A stretch of DNA of 64,000 nucleotides from an uncultured Eubacteriales bacterium (GTDB lineage Bacteria > Bacillota > Clostridia > Oscillospirales > Oscillospiraceae): the NCBI GenBank assembly GCA_900545495.1, contig UQZJ01000015.1:1-64000 (forward strand), written 5' to 3'. Below the pieces are notes generated by a model. It worked only from the letters and a program-made list of their open reading frames with translations, ran no database searches and was not told the DNA's origin. A program made the position numbers and the translations under genes. This document shows, piece by piece, positions 27,848 to 35,681 of this stretch. Position 1 is the first letter of the stretch. Each line of letters begins with the position of its first letter.

Positions 27848-28726
27848 ATGAAAACACCGACACTCTATACACCGAAGACCCGCGTGGGACGATTGACGGA
27901 GGATATGGTTCGCCGGTACTACGCCCACGATGTGGCGCGGGACAGCGCGGCGCTGACATACTATCTGCTGTTTGCCCTGTTTCCGCTGCTGATCTTCGTC
28001 AGCACACTGCTGGGTATTCTGGAGCTGGATATCGACAGTATCACGGCGGTGCTGGCGCCTTTGCTGCCATCCGACGTGGTGGGCGTGGTGCGCTCCTATC
28101 TGGAATATGTGGCCGCCAACCAGAGCCGCCAGCTGCTGTGGTTCAGTCTGGTCTTTTCCATCTGGTTTCCCATGCGCTCCACCGGCTGCCTGATGCACTC
28201 GCTGCGTAAGGCGTTTCACCGCAGCTCGCCGGAGAATATCCTGCTGGGACAGCTGCGGAATCTGCTGTTTACCATCTGGATGATCGTCGTCATCGGCCTG
28301 ACGCTGCTGCTGGTGGTGATGGGTCGCCGCGCCCTGCACTTTCTGTCCCACCTGCTGCCCCTGTCGGAGACGTTCATCAGCGTGTGGGGCTATCTGCGCT
28401 TTGTGATCCTGGCGCTTATCATGGCCATCTCGCTGGGAGTTCTGTATCAGCTGGCGCTGGGCCAGCGCCGTCCCCTGCGGGAGGTGCTGCCCGGCGTGGG
28501 CAGCTCCCTTGCCGCGTGGATGCTGCTGAGTATGGCTTTTTCCTATTATGTGGAGAACGTGGCCCAATATGCACGGCTATACGGCTCTATCGCCACCATC
28601 GTGGTGGTGCTGCTGTGGCTGTATATGTCCGGGCAGGTGCTGATTTTGGGTGCGGAGCTGTCGGCAGCTCTGGCCCAGCAAAAGAAAAACGCCGCGCCCC
28701 CGTCGGGCGGGGAGGAGGAAGCATGA
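27848..28726 (+). CDS. YihY/virulence factor BrkB family membrane protein
   Basis: 292 aa. The ATG at 27848 has GGAGGG 10 bases upstream; an upstream ATG at 27761 lacks a ribosome site. Six hydrophobic segments span the protein (for example LTYYLLFALFPLLIFVSTLL at the first and IATIVVVLLWLYMSGQVLIL at the last). The conserved LYGSIATI motif is typical of the YihY/BrkB family, once misnamed ribonuclease BN. It acts in the cytoplasmic membrane and its function is not well established. The last 4 bases overlap the trkA start, so the pair is probably co-translated. Confidence 0.9.
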   Translation: MKTPTLYTPKTRVGRLTEDMVRRYYAHDVARDSAALTYYLLFALFPLLIFVSTLLGILELDIDSITAVLAPLLPSDVVGVVRSYLEYVAANQSRQLLWFSLVFSIWFPMRSTGCLMHSLRKAFHRSSPENILLGQLRNLLFTIWMIVVIGLTLLLVVMGRRALHFLSHLLPLSETFISVWGYLRFVILALIMAISLGVLYQLALGQRRPLREVLPGVGSSLAAWMLLSMAFSYYVENVAQYARLYGSIATIVVVLLWLYMSGQVLILGAELSAALAQQKKNAAPPSGGEEEA

Positions 28727-30081
28727 AGATCATTATCGTAGGCTGCGGTAAGGTGGGGTACGCCATTGCACGCCAGATGGAGCAGGAAAAGCATGACATC
28801 GTTATGGTGGACAACGAGATCGCCCATCTGACCAAGGCGGACAACACGCTGGATGTCATGTGTATCCACGGCAGCGGCGCATCCATCAGCGTACTGATGG
28901 ATGCCGGCGTCCGTTCGGCGGATCTGGTCATCGCCGTCACCGGCGTGGACGATACCAATATGGTCTGCTGCCTGATGGCAAAGAGTCTGGGCGCCCGCCA
29001 CACCATCGCCCGTGTCCGCAACACCGAGTACCGCCGGGATGCGGACATCCTCAAGCGGGAGATCGGGCTGGATATGGTCATCAACCCCGATCTGGCGGCG
29101 GCGCAGGAGATCGCCCGTATCCTCAGCTTTCCCGCCGCCATCTCCGTGGAGCCGTTTGCCGGCGGCCTCATCGACATGATCGGCCTGCAGGCGCAGCCGG
29201 AGGATTTCCTTGTGGGCCGCAGTCTGGGAGAGTCCCACGGCGACCGCAAGGCCAATGTGCTGATCTGCGCCGTCCAGCGGGGCGATGAGTGCATCATCCC
29301 CAACGGCTCCTTTGTGCCGCGGGCCGACGACCGGCTGTATATGGTGGGTACCAAGACGGAGCTGCAAAAAATGCTCAAGGCCATGGGCCGCACGCTCCAC
29401 CGGGTCAAGACGGTGGCGATGCTGGGCGGCAGCCGCATCAGTATGTACCTGTACTGGGAGCTGGCGCGCACCGGCACCCATGTCCGCATCGTGGAGCAGG
29501 ATCATGAGAAGTGCCTGACCCTGTCCCAGCACCTGCCGGACGCCATGATCATCGAGGGCGACGGCACGGACAACGATCTCATTCAGGCGGAGAACATCTT
29601 CGGTGCCGACGCCTTTGTATCCCTGACCGGCCGCGACGAGGAGAACCTGCTGATGGCCATGTCCGCCCGCCGTGCCGGTGTGCGGAAGGTGCTGGCCAAG
29701 ATGACCCGTCCCAACTACATGGAGCTGCTGCAGGACACCGGTCTGGGCAGCATCATCAGCCCCAAGGACATCATCGCCAACCAGATCACCCGCTATGTCC
29801 GTGCGCTGGCCAATTCCGAGGGCATGACCGTGGAGTCGCTGTACAAGCTGCTGGGCGGACAGGTGGAGGCGCTGGAGTTCCTGGCTACCGGGCCCTCCGA
29901 CCGCCTGCTGCACATTCCGCTGAAGGATCTGGATCTGCGCAGCGGCGTGCTGCTGGCCGCCATCGTCCGGGAGGGCGTGACCATCATTCCCGGCGGCCTG
30001 ACCACCATCGAGGAGGGCGACCATGTGCTGGTCATCGCCCAGTCCATGGGACTGAACGACCTGACGGACATTCTGGCGTGA
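28723..30081 (+). CDS. trkA: TrkA, NAD-binding regulator of potassium uptake
   Basis: 452 aa, the typical length. The ATG overlaps the previous stop and follows GGAGGAGG. Two RCK modules are visible. The first opens with MKIIIVGCGKVGYAIARQM, a GxGxxG dinucleotide fold. The second opens near residue 230 with VAMLGGSRISMYLYWELA, where the glycine motif is less regular. Each is followed by a TrkA-C-like region. TrkA binds NAD(H) and gates the TrkH/KtrB-type K+ channel at the membrane. No channel gene is in this window. Confidence 0.96.
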   Translation: MKIIIVGCGKVGYAIARQMEQEKHDIVMVDNEIAHLTKADNTLDVMCIHGSGASISVLMDAGVRSADLVIAVTGVDDTNMVCCLMAKSLGARHTIARVRNTEYRRDADILKREIGLDMVINPDLAAAQEIARILSFPAAISVEPFAGGLIDMIGLQAQPEDFLVGRSLGESHGDRKANVLICAVQRGDECIIPNGSFVPRADDRLYMVGTKTELQKMLKAMGRTLHRVKTVAMLGGSRISMYLYWELARTGTHVRIVEQDHEKCLTLSQHLPDAMIIEGDGTDNDLIQAENIFGADAFVSLTGRDEENLLMAMSARRAGVRKVLAKMTRPNYMELLQDTGLGSIISPKDIIANQITRYVRALANSEGMTVESLYKLLGGQVEALEFLATGPSDRLLHIPLKDLDLRSGVLLAAIVREGVTIIPGGLTTIEEGDHVLVIAQSMGLNDLTDILA

Positions 30082-30098
30082 CGGCTGCAAACGAAACA

Positions 30099-30138
30099 CA
30101 TAAAAAGAACCGTGCCGCAAGGCACGGTTCTTTTTATG
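30099..30138. terminator. Bidirectional terminator between trkA and aroE
   Basis: The stem AAAAAGAACCGTGCC/GGCACGGTTCTTTTT with a GCAA loop is flanked by A-runs on the left and T-runs on the right. It can end the plus-strand trkA transcript and the minus-strand shikimate operon. A TTATGTAAAC motif abuts its right arm. Confidence 0.9.
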
Positions 30139-30143
30139 TAAAC
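30133..30143 (-). other. XerD-half-site-like motif (copy 3)
   Basis: TTTATGTAAAC on the plus strand, 4 bases beyond the end of aroE and overlapping the terminator arm. It is the last copy in this orientation; copies further right are inverted. Confidence 0.5.
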
Positions 30144-30146
30144 TTA

Positions 30147-30980
30147 CTATTCCAAGCCCAACGGCTCCCGCAGCGCTGCGTACAGCGCCGCTGTGTCAGG
30201 CGTCTCGCCGGTGAAGAAGGTGAACGCCCGCACCGCCTGCCGGATCAGCAGGTCGATACCGCCTACCGTCCGCAGCCCCTGCCGCGCCGCCGCCTCCAGC
30301 AGCGCCGTGCGCCGGGGATGGTAGACCAGATCGTACACCACGGCGCGTGGCGGCATGGCCTGCAAAAAGTCCAGCCCGGCAAAGGCCGGACTGCCCGCCA
30401 TGCCCAGCGGTGTGGCGTTCACCAGCAGGTCGCACGCGGCCGCCGCCTGCTGTATGGCGTCCTGCGCCAGCACGATGCCCTCTCCGCAGCCGGGAAGCTG
30501 TGCGGCCAGCGCCGCGGCGCGTTCCGAGCGGCGGGCGCACACGATGATCCGGCCTGCACCGGCTGCCGCCAGCGCGTGACCTACGGCCTTGGCCGCGCCG
30601 CCTGCGCCCAGCAGCAGTACCGTCCGTCCCTGGGGGTGGAAGCCCTGTCCTGCCAGACTGTCCAGAAAGCCCGTGCCGTCGGTGTTGTGGCCGATGGCGC
30701 GTCCCTCCCGGATGCACACGGTGTTCACCGCGCCGCAGGAAGCCGCCGTTGTGTCCACCTCGTCCAGCAGGGGGAGGATGGCCTCCTTGTGGGGCATGGT
30801 CACGTTGAAGCCGGCGCAGCCGCTGTCCTTGGCCCATCGGACGAAGGCGGGAAGCTCCTCCGGGCGCACCGTCCGCACATCGTAGCGGTACGCCGCGCCG
30901 GTCTGGTCGAGCATGGCCTGATGGAGCAGCGGCGACAGGCTGTGCGCCACCGGGTCGCCGATCACAAAGAGCTGCTTCAT
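30147..30980 (-). CDS. aroE: Shikimate dehydrogenase
   Basis: 277 aa. It reduces 3-dehydroshikimate to shikimate with NADPH. Motifs: SLSPLLHQAM (shikimate site), NVTMPHKE with the catalytic Lys, GHNTDG, and the nucleotide loop GAGGAAKAVGHAL. The ATG overlaps the aroQ stop by 4 bases. Last gene of the shikimate operon. Confidence 0.97.
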   Translation of the reverse strand: MKQLFVIGDPVAHSLSPLLHQAMLDQTGAAYRYDVRTVRPEELPAFVRWAKDSGCAGFNVTMPHKEAILPLLDEVDTTAASCGAVNTVCIREGRAIGHNTDGTGFLDSLAGQGFHPQGRTVLLLGAGGAAKAVGHALAAAGAGRIIVCARRSERAAALAAQLPGCGEGIVLAQDAIQQAAAACDLLVNATPLGMAGSPAFAGLDFLQAMPPRAVVYDLVYHPRRTALLEAAARQGLRTVGGIDLLIRQAVRAFTFFTGETPDTAALYAALREPLGLE

Positions 30981-31411
30981 GGGCGCACCGTCTCCCTCAG
31001 ATAGTCCATGGCCTCCAGATATCCCCGCAACCCGTGGCCGCAGATGGTCTTGACGCAGGCGGGCGCGGTGACGGACACCGCCCGGAACGGCTCCCGCGCC
31101 GTGATGTCGGAGATATGCACCTCCACCGCCGGGACGTCCACCGCCCGCAGCGCGTCATAGATGGCGTAGCTGTAATGGGTGTAGGCGCCGGGGTTGATGA
31201 CGATGCCGCTGTATACGCCCTGCGCCTCCTGAATGGCGTCGATCAGCGCCCCCTCGTGGTTGCTTTGCCGCAGCGTCACCGTGCAGCCAATGGCGGCGGC
31301 GTGGCGCTGTATTTGTTGACATAATGCATCGTAGCTCTCCGAGCCGTAGATGGCCGGCTCGCGGCTGCCCAACAGGTTGAGATTGGGGCCGTTCAATATC
31401 AGCAGCTTCAT
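30977..31411 (-). CDS. aroQ: Type II 3-dehydroquinate dehydratase
   Basis: 144 aa, the normal size of the small type II enzyme that dehydrates 3-dehydroquinate to 3-dehydroshikimate. Motifs: ILNGPNLNLLGSREPAIYG with the active-site Tyr on the lid, INPGAYTHYSYAIYDAL, and VEVHISDITAREPFR. It overlaps aroK and aroE by 4 bases each. It contains GTTGACATAAT at 31315, where the codons TTA-TGT-CAA are unlike the GC-rich remainder. Confidence 0.97.
   Translation of the reverse strand: MKLLILNGPNLNLLGSREPAIYGSESYDALCQQIQRHAAAIGCTVTLRQSNHEGALIDAIQEAQGVYSGIVINPGAYTHYSYAIYDALRAVDVPAVEVHISDITAREPFRAVSVTAPACVKTICGHGLRGYLEAMDYLRETVRP
31315..31325 (+). other. XerD-half-site-like motif (copy 4)
   Basis: GTTGACATAAT on the plus strand, inside aroQ. 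It is the first copy in the right-hand orientation. It is encoded by the rare codons TTA-TGT-CAA (L-C-Q) of the minus-strand gene. Confidence 0.55.
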
Positions 31412-31908
31412 GGACGCGCTCCTTTCCAGATCTCCTCGATTTGCGAAATCGCCTGTTCCAACAGGGGCTCTGCGATACGATGGTGGGCGCAGGCGGCGTA
31501 CAGCGCCCGCCGCTCCGCCGCCAGACGCTCCAGCGCCTCCCGTCCCGCCGCCAGCAGGGGACGCCCCGTCTGAAAATCGATAGACATAATATCAGCAAGC
31601 GGCCTGTCCAGCCAGAACACCGTGCCGCTGCGTTGCAGCAGCAGGCGATTGTCCTCCCGCAGCACTGCGCCGCCGCCGGTGGCGATGACGCAGCCCTCCT
31701 TACGGCAGAGCGTCTCCAGCGTCTGATGCTCCAGCTCACGGAAATACGCCTCGCCGCGGCGGGCGAAGATATCGGACACGGAGCAGCCTGCGGTGGCCTC
31801 AATGGCCTCATCGCAGTCTAAAAACGGCATATCCAGCCGCTGTGCCAGCTGGCGGCCCACCGTGGTCTTACCGCTGGCGGGCAGCCCGATAAGGATCAGA
31901 TCACCCAT
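31408..31908 (-). CDS. aroK: Shikimate kinase
   Basis: 166 aa. It phosphorylates shikimate at O3 using ATP. The P-loop is LIGLPASGKTTVGRQL; FLDCDEAIE provides the shikimate/Mg contact and CVIATGGGAVLR the glycine-rich shikimate loop. The start overlaps the end of the aroC fusion by 8 bases and its stop overlaps aroQ. Confidence 0.96.
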   Translation of the reverse strand: MGDLILIGLPASGKTTVGRQLAQRLDMPFLDCDEAIEATAGCSVSDIFARRGEAYFRELEHQTLETLCRKEGCVIATGGGAVLREDNRLLLQRSGTVFWLDRPLADIMSIDFQTGRPLLAAGREALERLAAERRALYAACAHHRIAEPLLEQAISQIEEIWKGARP

Positions 31909-33115
31909 GGCGCTCCTGCTCCTCCCGGCTCTCCGCCATCAGCAGCCGGAACAGCCGCTCCACCTGCGCCCGCCGCTGGGGCAGCAGGTCGCCACGGGAG
32001 GCCAGCACCGCCGCCTCCCGCGCCTCGTCCAGCACCGGCAGACCCTGCGCCGCCTTGACGCGCCCGATCTCTCCGGCCAGCGTCAGCCGCCGCGCCAGCA
32101 GGGCGGTCATCTGCTCGTCCACATCGTCCAGCTGGCGGCGCAGTCCCGCCAGCGTATCGCTGTCGGCGGGCAGCAGACGGCAGACAGCCAGCGCCGCCGC
32201 CGCCTCTACCGCCGGGGCTGCCCGCAGCACCACGCAGCTGTCGTGCCGCCCGCCCACGGTGACGGTGGTGTTCTCCATCCGGCGCAGATCCACCGTTTCC
32301 TGTGGGCTTGCGATGGACGGCGTAGGCCGGAACGTGACGGTGAACACGATGTCCATGCCGTTGGTGACGCCGCCGTTGATGCCGCCGGTGCGGTTGGTCT
32401 TCGTATAGACAGACGCGCCGTCCGTATAGAACGCATCGTTGGCTTCGCTGCCCCGCAGCGCCGCAAAGCACTCTCCATCGCCGAAGCCGATGGCCTTCAC
32501 GGCGGGGACAGCGAACACATGGCGGCTGATCTCCGACTCCACCGTGTCCCGCCAGTCGGGGCCGCCCAGCCCGGCGGGGACGCCGGTGACGGTACAGCGG
32601 ATACGGCCGCCCACGCTATCGCCGGTTTCGCGGGCTTCGGCGGCACGCTGCCGCAGGGCGTCCTCGTCCACGATCCGGGCGCTTACCGTGATGCCCTGCG
32701 TTTGCAGGTATATCTTTGCCAGACTGCCCGCCACGGTCAGCGGCGCGGTCAGCCGTCCGGAGAACCGCCCGCCGCCCCGATAGTCGTTGTGTCCGCCGGC
32801 GCGGACAAAGGCGGCGTAGTCGGCGTGGCCGGGGCGGGGGGTGTCCTTCAGGGCGGCGTAGTCACCGGAACGGACGTCGCGGTTGCGCAGCACCGCCACC
32901 AGCGCGTCGCCGGTGGTCTTTCCCTGGAACACGCCGGAGAGGAACTCCACCTCATCCGCTTCATGCCGCCCGGTGGCCAGGTCGCCGGAGGCTCTGCGCC
33001 GCAGGAGATCCGCCTGTATCAGCTGGTCATCCACCGGCAGTCCCGCCGGTACGTTTTGCAGGAGAACGCCTACGGCGGGGCCGTGGGACTCTCCGAACAG
33101 TGTGTATTCCATCAT
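31901..33115 (-). CDS. aroC: Chorismate synthase fused to chorismate mutase
   Basis: 404 aa; the ATG at 33115 overlaps the aroA stop as ATGA and follows GGAGGT. Residues about 3-313 are chorismate synthase, which makes chorismate from EPSP using reduced FMN (FGESHGPAVGV, RPGHADYAAFVRAGGHNDYR, GGRFSGRLTAP, TNRTGGINGGVTNG, GGRHDSCVV). Residues about 321-398 are a CM_2-type chorismate mutase (LRRQLDDVDEQMTALLARR, GRVKAAQGLPVLDEARE), which would convert chorismate to prephenate. Stand-alone AroC is usually about 360 aa without this tail. The joined enzyme would channel chorismate toward Phe/Tyr. Confidence 0.93.
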   Translation of the reverse strand: MMEYTLFGESHGPAVGVLLQNVPAGLPVDDQLIQADLLRRRASGDLATGRHEADEVEFLSGVFQGKTTGDALVAVLRNRDVRSGDYAALKDTPRPGHADYAAFVRAGGHNDYRGGGRFSGRLTAPLTVAGSLAKIYLQTQGITVSARIVDEDALRQRAAEARETGDSVGGRIRCTVTGVPAGLGGPDWRDTVESEISRHVFAVPAVKAIGFGDGECFAALRGSEANDAFYTDGASVYTKTNRTGGINGGVTNGMDIVFTVTFRPTPSIASPQETVDLRRMENTTVTVGGRHDSCVVLRAAPAVEAAAALAVCRLLPADSDTLAGLRRQLDDVDEQMTALLARRLTLAGEIGRVKAAQGLPVLDEAREAAVLASRGDLLPQRRAQVERLFRLLMAESREEQERHG

Positions 33116-34302
33116 GGCTCCAGCACCTCCGTTCTGCCGCCAAGAGCTGCCATATCTTTCCAAAAATCGGGGTAGGATTTCGCCACCTGCTCCCCACCGG
33201 TCAGGGTGACGGGGCCATCCGCCAGCATGGCGGCGCAGCCCGCCAGCATGGCGATACGGTGGTCGCCGAAGCTGTCCACGCAGCCGCCGTGCAGGCCGGA
33301 AACGCCTGTGACAACAAGGCTGTCTGCCTCCTCCTGCACCTGTGCGCCCAGCGTGTGCAGCACCTGCGCTACGGCGTGGGGGCGGTCGCTCTCCTTGCCC
33401 CGGAGGAAGCCGCAGCCGGTGAAGCGGGTGGTGCGCCCCGGCTGTAAGGCCGCGTACAGCGCCAAGGGCATCAGCAGGTCGGGGGTATCGGTCAGATCCA
33501 CGGTCTGCGGTACATCACGCAGATATTCCTCGATGATCGAATCACCCTGCCAGCCGGGGGACGCGCCGCATGAGAGGGGCGTATCCTCTGCCTGCGTATC
33601 GTGCAGCGCCACGCGCAGATCATTCCGTGTCCCGCCGGAGGCGCGCTGCTGCTGCACGCGGGCCAGCACCAGCCAGTAGGCCGCCGCCGACCAGTCCGGC
33701 GCCGCCAGCAGCGGCGCTGGGCGGTAGGTCTGCCCACCGTCGATGTGGTAGCCGCCGGGCGTCTCCGCCACGGCGACGCCGTGGTGCCGGAGGACGCGGC
33801 AGGTCATATCCAGATAGGGACGGGACACCGGCTTTTCGGTTAACATAATATCAGACGACTCAGGCAGCAGCGGCAGCGCCATCAGAAGGCCGCTGACCAC
33901 CTGGGAGGTGGCGGCGGCGGACAGCGTCCATGTACCGCTGCGGAGAGGGTGGGTCAGCGTCAGACCGGCTGCCGTGGGACATAGCCCCAGATCGGCGGGG
34001 ATAGGGCGCTGCAAAAGCCGGGGTGAGCCGGTGAACACCGCGTCCAGCTTGCCCAGCGCCATAAAAAGGGGCAGCAGGAAGCGCAGGGTGCTGCCGCTGT
34101 CGCCGCAGTACACCGTGGGGGCCGGGATGTCCAGCTGTGCCAGCGCCGCCGCCGTGTATCGGATGTCGTCGGCAGGGTGGGGCGGCAGCGCCGTGGTCTG
34201 TCCCGCCAGACGGCGGCAGATCAGCTCCCGGTGGAGCAGGCTCTTGGACGGCGGCACGGATACGGTGCCGCTGAGCCGGGAGGGGTACAGGCGCAGGATC
34301 AT
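33112..34302 (-). CDS. aroA: EPSP synthase (3-phosphoshikimate 1-carboxyvinyltransferase)
   Basis: 396 aa; the ATG at 34302 overlaps the aroB stop and follows GGGAGG. It joins PEP to shikimate-3-phosphate. The N-terminal PPSKSLLHRELICRRLAG holds the catalytic Lys. The C-terminal half has GFLRGKESDRPHAVAQVL and FGDHRIAMLAGCAAML. It is slightly shorter than the 420-430 aa typical of the family, mainly in the middle. It carries GTTAACATAAT at 33839, encoded with a TTA leucine codon. Confidence 0.96.
   Translation of the reverse strand: MILRLYPSRLSGTVSVPPSKSLLHRELICRRLAGQTTALPPHPADDIRYTAAALAQLDIPAPTVYCGDSGSTLRFLLPLFMALGKLDAVFTGSPRLLQRPIPADLGLCPTAAGLTLTHPLRSGTWTLSAAATSQVVSGLLMALPLLPESSDIMLTEKPVSRPYLDMTCRVLRHHGVAVAETPGGYHIDGGQTYRPAPLLAAPDWSAAAYWLVLARVQQQRASGGTRNDLRVALHDTQAEDTPLSCGASPGWQGDSIIEEYLRDVPQTVDLTDTPDLLMPLALYAALQPGRTTRFTGCGFLRGKESDRPHAVAQVLHTLGAQVQEEADSLVVTGVSGLHGGCVDSFGDHRIAMLAGCAAMLADGPVTLTGGEQVAKSYPDFWKDMAALGGRTEVLEP
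33839..33849 (+). other. XerD-half-site-like motif (copy 5)
   Basis: GTTAACATAAT on the plus strand within aroA, right-hand orientation. Its reverse, TTATGTTAAC, also resembles the XerD arm of the E. coli dif site. Confidence 0.45.
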
Positions 34303-35345
34303 GGCATATCCTCCCACAGGCTCTCCAGCGGGAACTCCTCCAGCCGTCCCTCGCCGGGGCGCTCCGTCACCACGACGGTGATGCGGCTGTCGGCGGCTTT
34401 CTTGTCGTGGGTCAGGTAACGGCGCAGGGTGTCGCCGTCACAGTCGATGGCGGTGGGCAGGCCGAACCGTGCCAGCAGCCGCTCCAGCCGTGCCAGCAGG
34501 AAATCGCCGCCGAAGCCGTGGGCGATCTGCCAGCGGAGCATTTGAGCCATACCGGCGGCCACCGCCTCACCGTGGGTGTAGGCGGCGTAGCCTCCGGCGG
34601 CCTCGTAGACGTGGCCGAAGGTGTGGCCGAAGTTCAGCAGGCGGCGGGGGCCGTCGTCCCGCTCGTCGGCGGCGATGCAGCGGGCCTTTACCCGGCAGCA
34701 GGCGGCGATGAGTTTTTCCGGATCGGGGCGGGGCGTCTCCTCCAGATAGTCCAGCAGGGCGGCGTCCGCGATACAGGCGCACTTGATGACCTCCGCCATG
34801 CCGGAGGACAGCTGGCGGGGAGGCAGTGTGGCCAGACACGCCGGGTCGGACAGCACAAGGGAGGGTTGCCAGAACGCACCCAGCTGGTTTTTTCCCTCCG
34901 GCAGATCCAGCCCGGTCTTGCCGCCGAGGGCGCTGTCCGCCTGCGCCAGCAGGGTGGTGGGGATATGGGCCAGCGCTACGCCCCGCAGCAGCGTGGCAGC
35001 GGCAAAGCCCGCCAGATCGCCGCAGGCGCCGCCGCCCAGCGACACCACGCCGCAGGTGCGGTCAAAGCCGCCGCGCAGGATGCGGCGGCACAGTTCCTCG
35101 TAGATGGGCAGGGTCTTGGCGCTCTCACCGGCGGGGACGGGGTACAGCGCCGCGTCCAGTCCGGCGGCGCGGAGGCTGCCCAGCACCGTATCGCCGTACA
35201 GCTTGGCGGCGTTTTCGTCGGCCACTACTGCCCAGCGGGAGACGCTGGAAGCGCTTCGCAGCAGAGCGCCGGCCTGCGCGAGCAGACCACTGCCGATGTA
35301 CACGGGATAGGCGGCGTTTTGCAGTTGGACGGTGAGCTGTTCCAT
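34299..35345 (-). CDS. aroB: 3-Dehydroquinate synthase
   Basis: 348 aa; the ATG at 35345 has GGAGGG upstream and the frame before it is not coding. It converts DAHP to 3-dehydroquinate with NAD and Zn. Motifs: SLGGGACGDLAGFAAATLLRG (NAD loop), GKTGLDLPEGKNQLGAFWQP, LLNFGHTFGHVYE and THGEAVAAGM (metal-binding His). First gene of the operon aroB-aroA-aroC-aroK-aroQ-aroE, in which every junction overlaps. DAHP synthase is not present here. Confidence 0.97.
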   Translation of the reverse strand: MEQLTVQLQNAAYPVYIGSGLLAQAGALLRSASSVSRWAVVADENAAKLYGDTVLGSLRAAGLDAALYPVPAGESAKTLPIYEELCRRILRGGFDRTCGVVSLGGGACGDLAGFAAATLLRGVALAHIPTTLLAQADSALGGKTGLDLPEGKNQLGAFWQPSLVLSDPACLATLPPRQLSSGMAEVIKCACIADAALLDYLEETPRPDPEKLIAACCRVKARCIAADERDDGPRRLLNFGHTFGHVYEAAGGYAAYTHGEAVAAGMAQMLRWQIAHGFGGDFLLARLERLLARFGLPTAIDCDGDTLRRYLTHDKKAADSRITVVVTERPGEGRLEEFPLESLWEDMP

Positions 35346-35376
35346 GGAAGATCCCTCCGATGCTCGTAGTACGTCC

Positions 35377-35405
35377 ATTGTAGCGCGGGGGAAGGGGTTT
35401 TGCAA
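35377..35405 (-). promoter_or_regulatory. Promoter of the shikimate operon
   Basis: On the minus strand: -35 TTGCAA (35405-35400), a 17-base spacer, and -10 TACAAT (35382-35377). The start point would be about 25 bases upstream of the aroB ATG. No T-box or other leader fits in that distance. Confidence 0.8.
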
Positions 35406-35488
35406 GAAATTCCGTCTCAGCAGCTATGGCACGGCGGCGTAAAGAGGAGGGCGAAAACAAAAAATTTGTGAGGGACGGCAAAAAAAGA

Positions 35489-35517
35489 TTGATTTTTCCG
35501 GTGCTGTCCTGTAAAAT
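35489..35517 (+). promoter_or_regulatory. Promoter of ssnA
   Basis: -35 TTGATT (35489-35494), a 17-base spacer, and -10 TAAAAT (35512-35517). The predicted start is near 35524, leaving a leader of about 158 nt before ssnA. Confidence 0.7.
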
Positions 35518-35523
35518 ATAGAC

Positions 35524-35681
35524 GACAATCCAAGATTGGTAGCTGTAAGGAAGTGCTTCGCGCACGGGCTGCAACTATCACTCGGCTGCTGCTTGAGTGT
35601 ATCAAACCGGCTTTCGGTTTGATACACTTTGTTTTACCGGTGATAGTCGATGGAAAATACTTTTTTACGGGAGGTAATACC
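35524..35681 (+). ncRNA. Structured ssnA leader with terminator (candidate riboswitch or attenuator)
   Basis: In order: hairpin CAATC-caa-GATTG (35526-35538); stem GTAGC (35539-35543)/GCTGC (35568-35572) enclosing GTGC-ttcgc-GCAC (35553-35565); CTATCAC (35575-35581), which can pair with GTGATAG (35640-35646); CACTC (35579-35583), which can pair with GAGTG (35595-35599) and so disrupt the terminator stem; and the terminator itself. The ribosome site GGGAGGT (35669-35675) follows. I see no match to the known purine riboswitch core or to a T-box. Ligand or protein control is inferred only from the alternative pairings. Confidence 0.5.
35596..35635 (+). terminator. Intrinsic terminator inside the ssnA leader
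   Basis: AGTGTATCAAACCG (35596-35609) and CGGTTTGATACACT (35615-35628) form a perfect 14-bp stem with a 5-base loop, followed by TTGTTTT. It lies between the promoter and the start of ssnA, so it must be conditional if ssnA is to be expressed from that promoter. Confidence 0.85.

Noticed and set aside
30133..30143. Possible complete dif site
   Set aside because: The XerD arm is present, but the 11 bases expected for the XerC arm, six bases to its left, are the terminator stem and do not match. None of the nine copies has a XerC arm.
29511..31004. Plus-strand 497-codon open frame over the trkA end and aroE
   Set aside because: It runs through a strong bidirectional terminator and over the aroE gene in the wrong frame. 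No ribosome site or domain.
35524..35681. Known purine riboswitch or T-box before ssnA
   Set aside because: I do not see the conserved purine-riboswitch loops or the T-box TGGN antiterminator bulge. Left as an unclassified leader.
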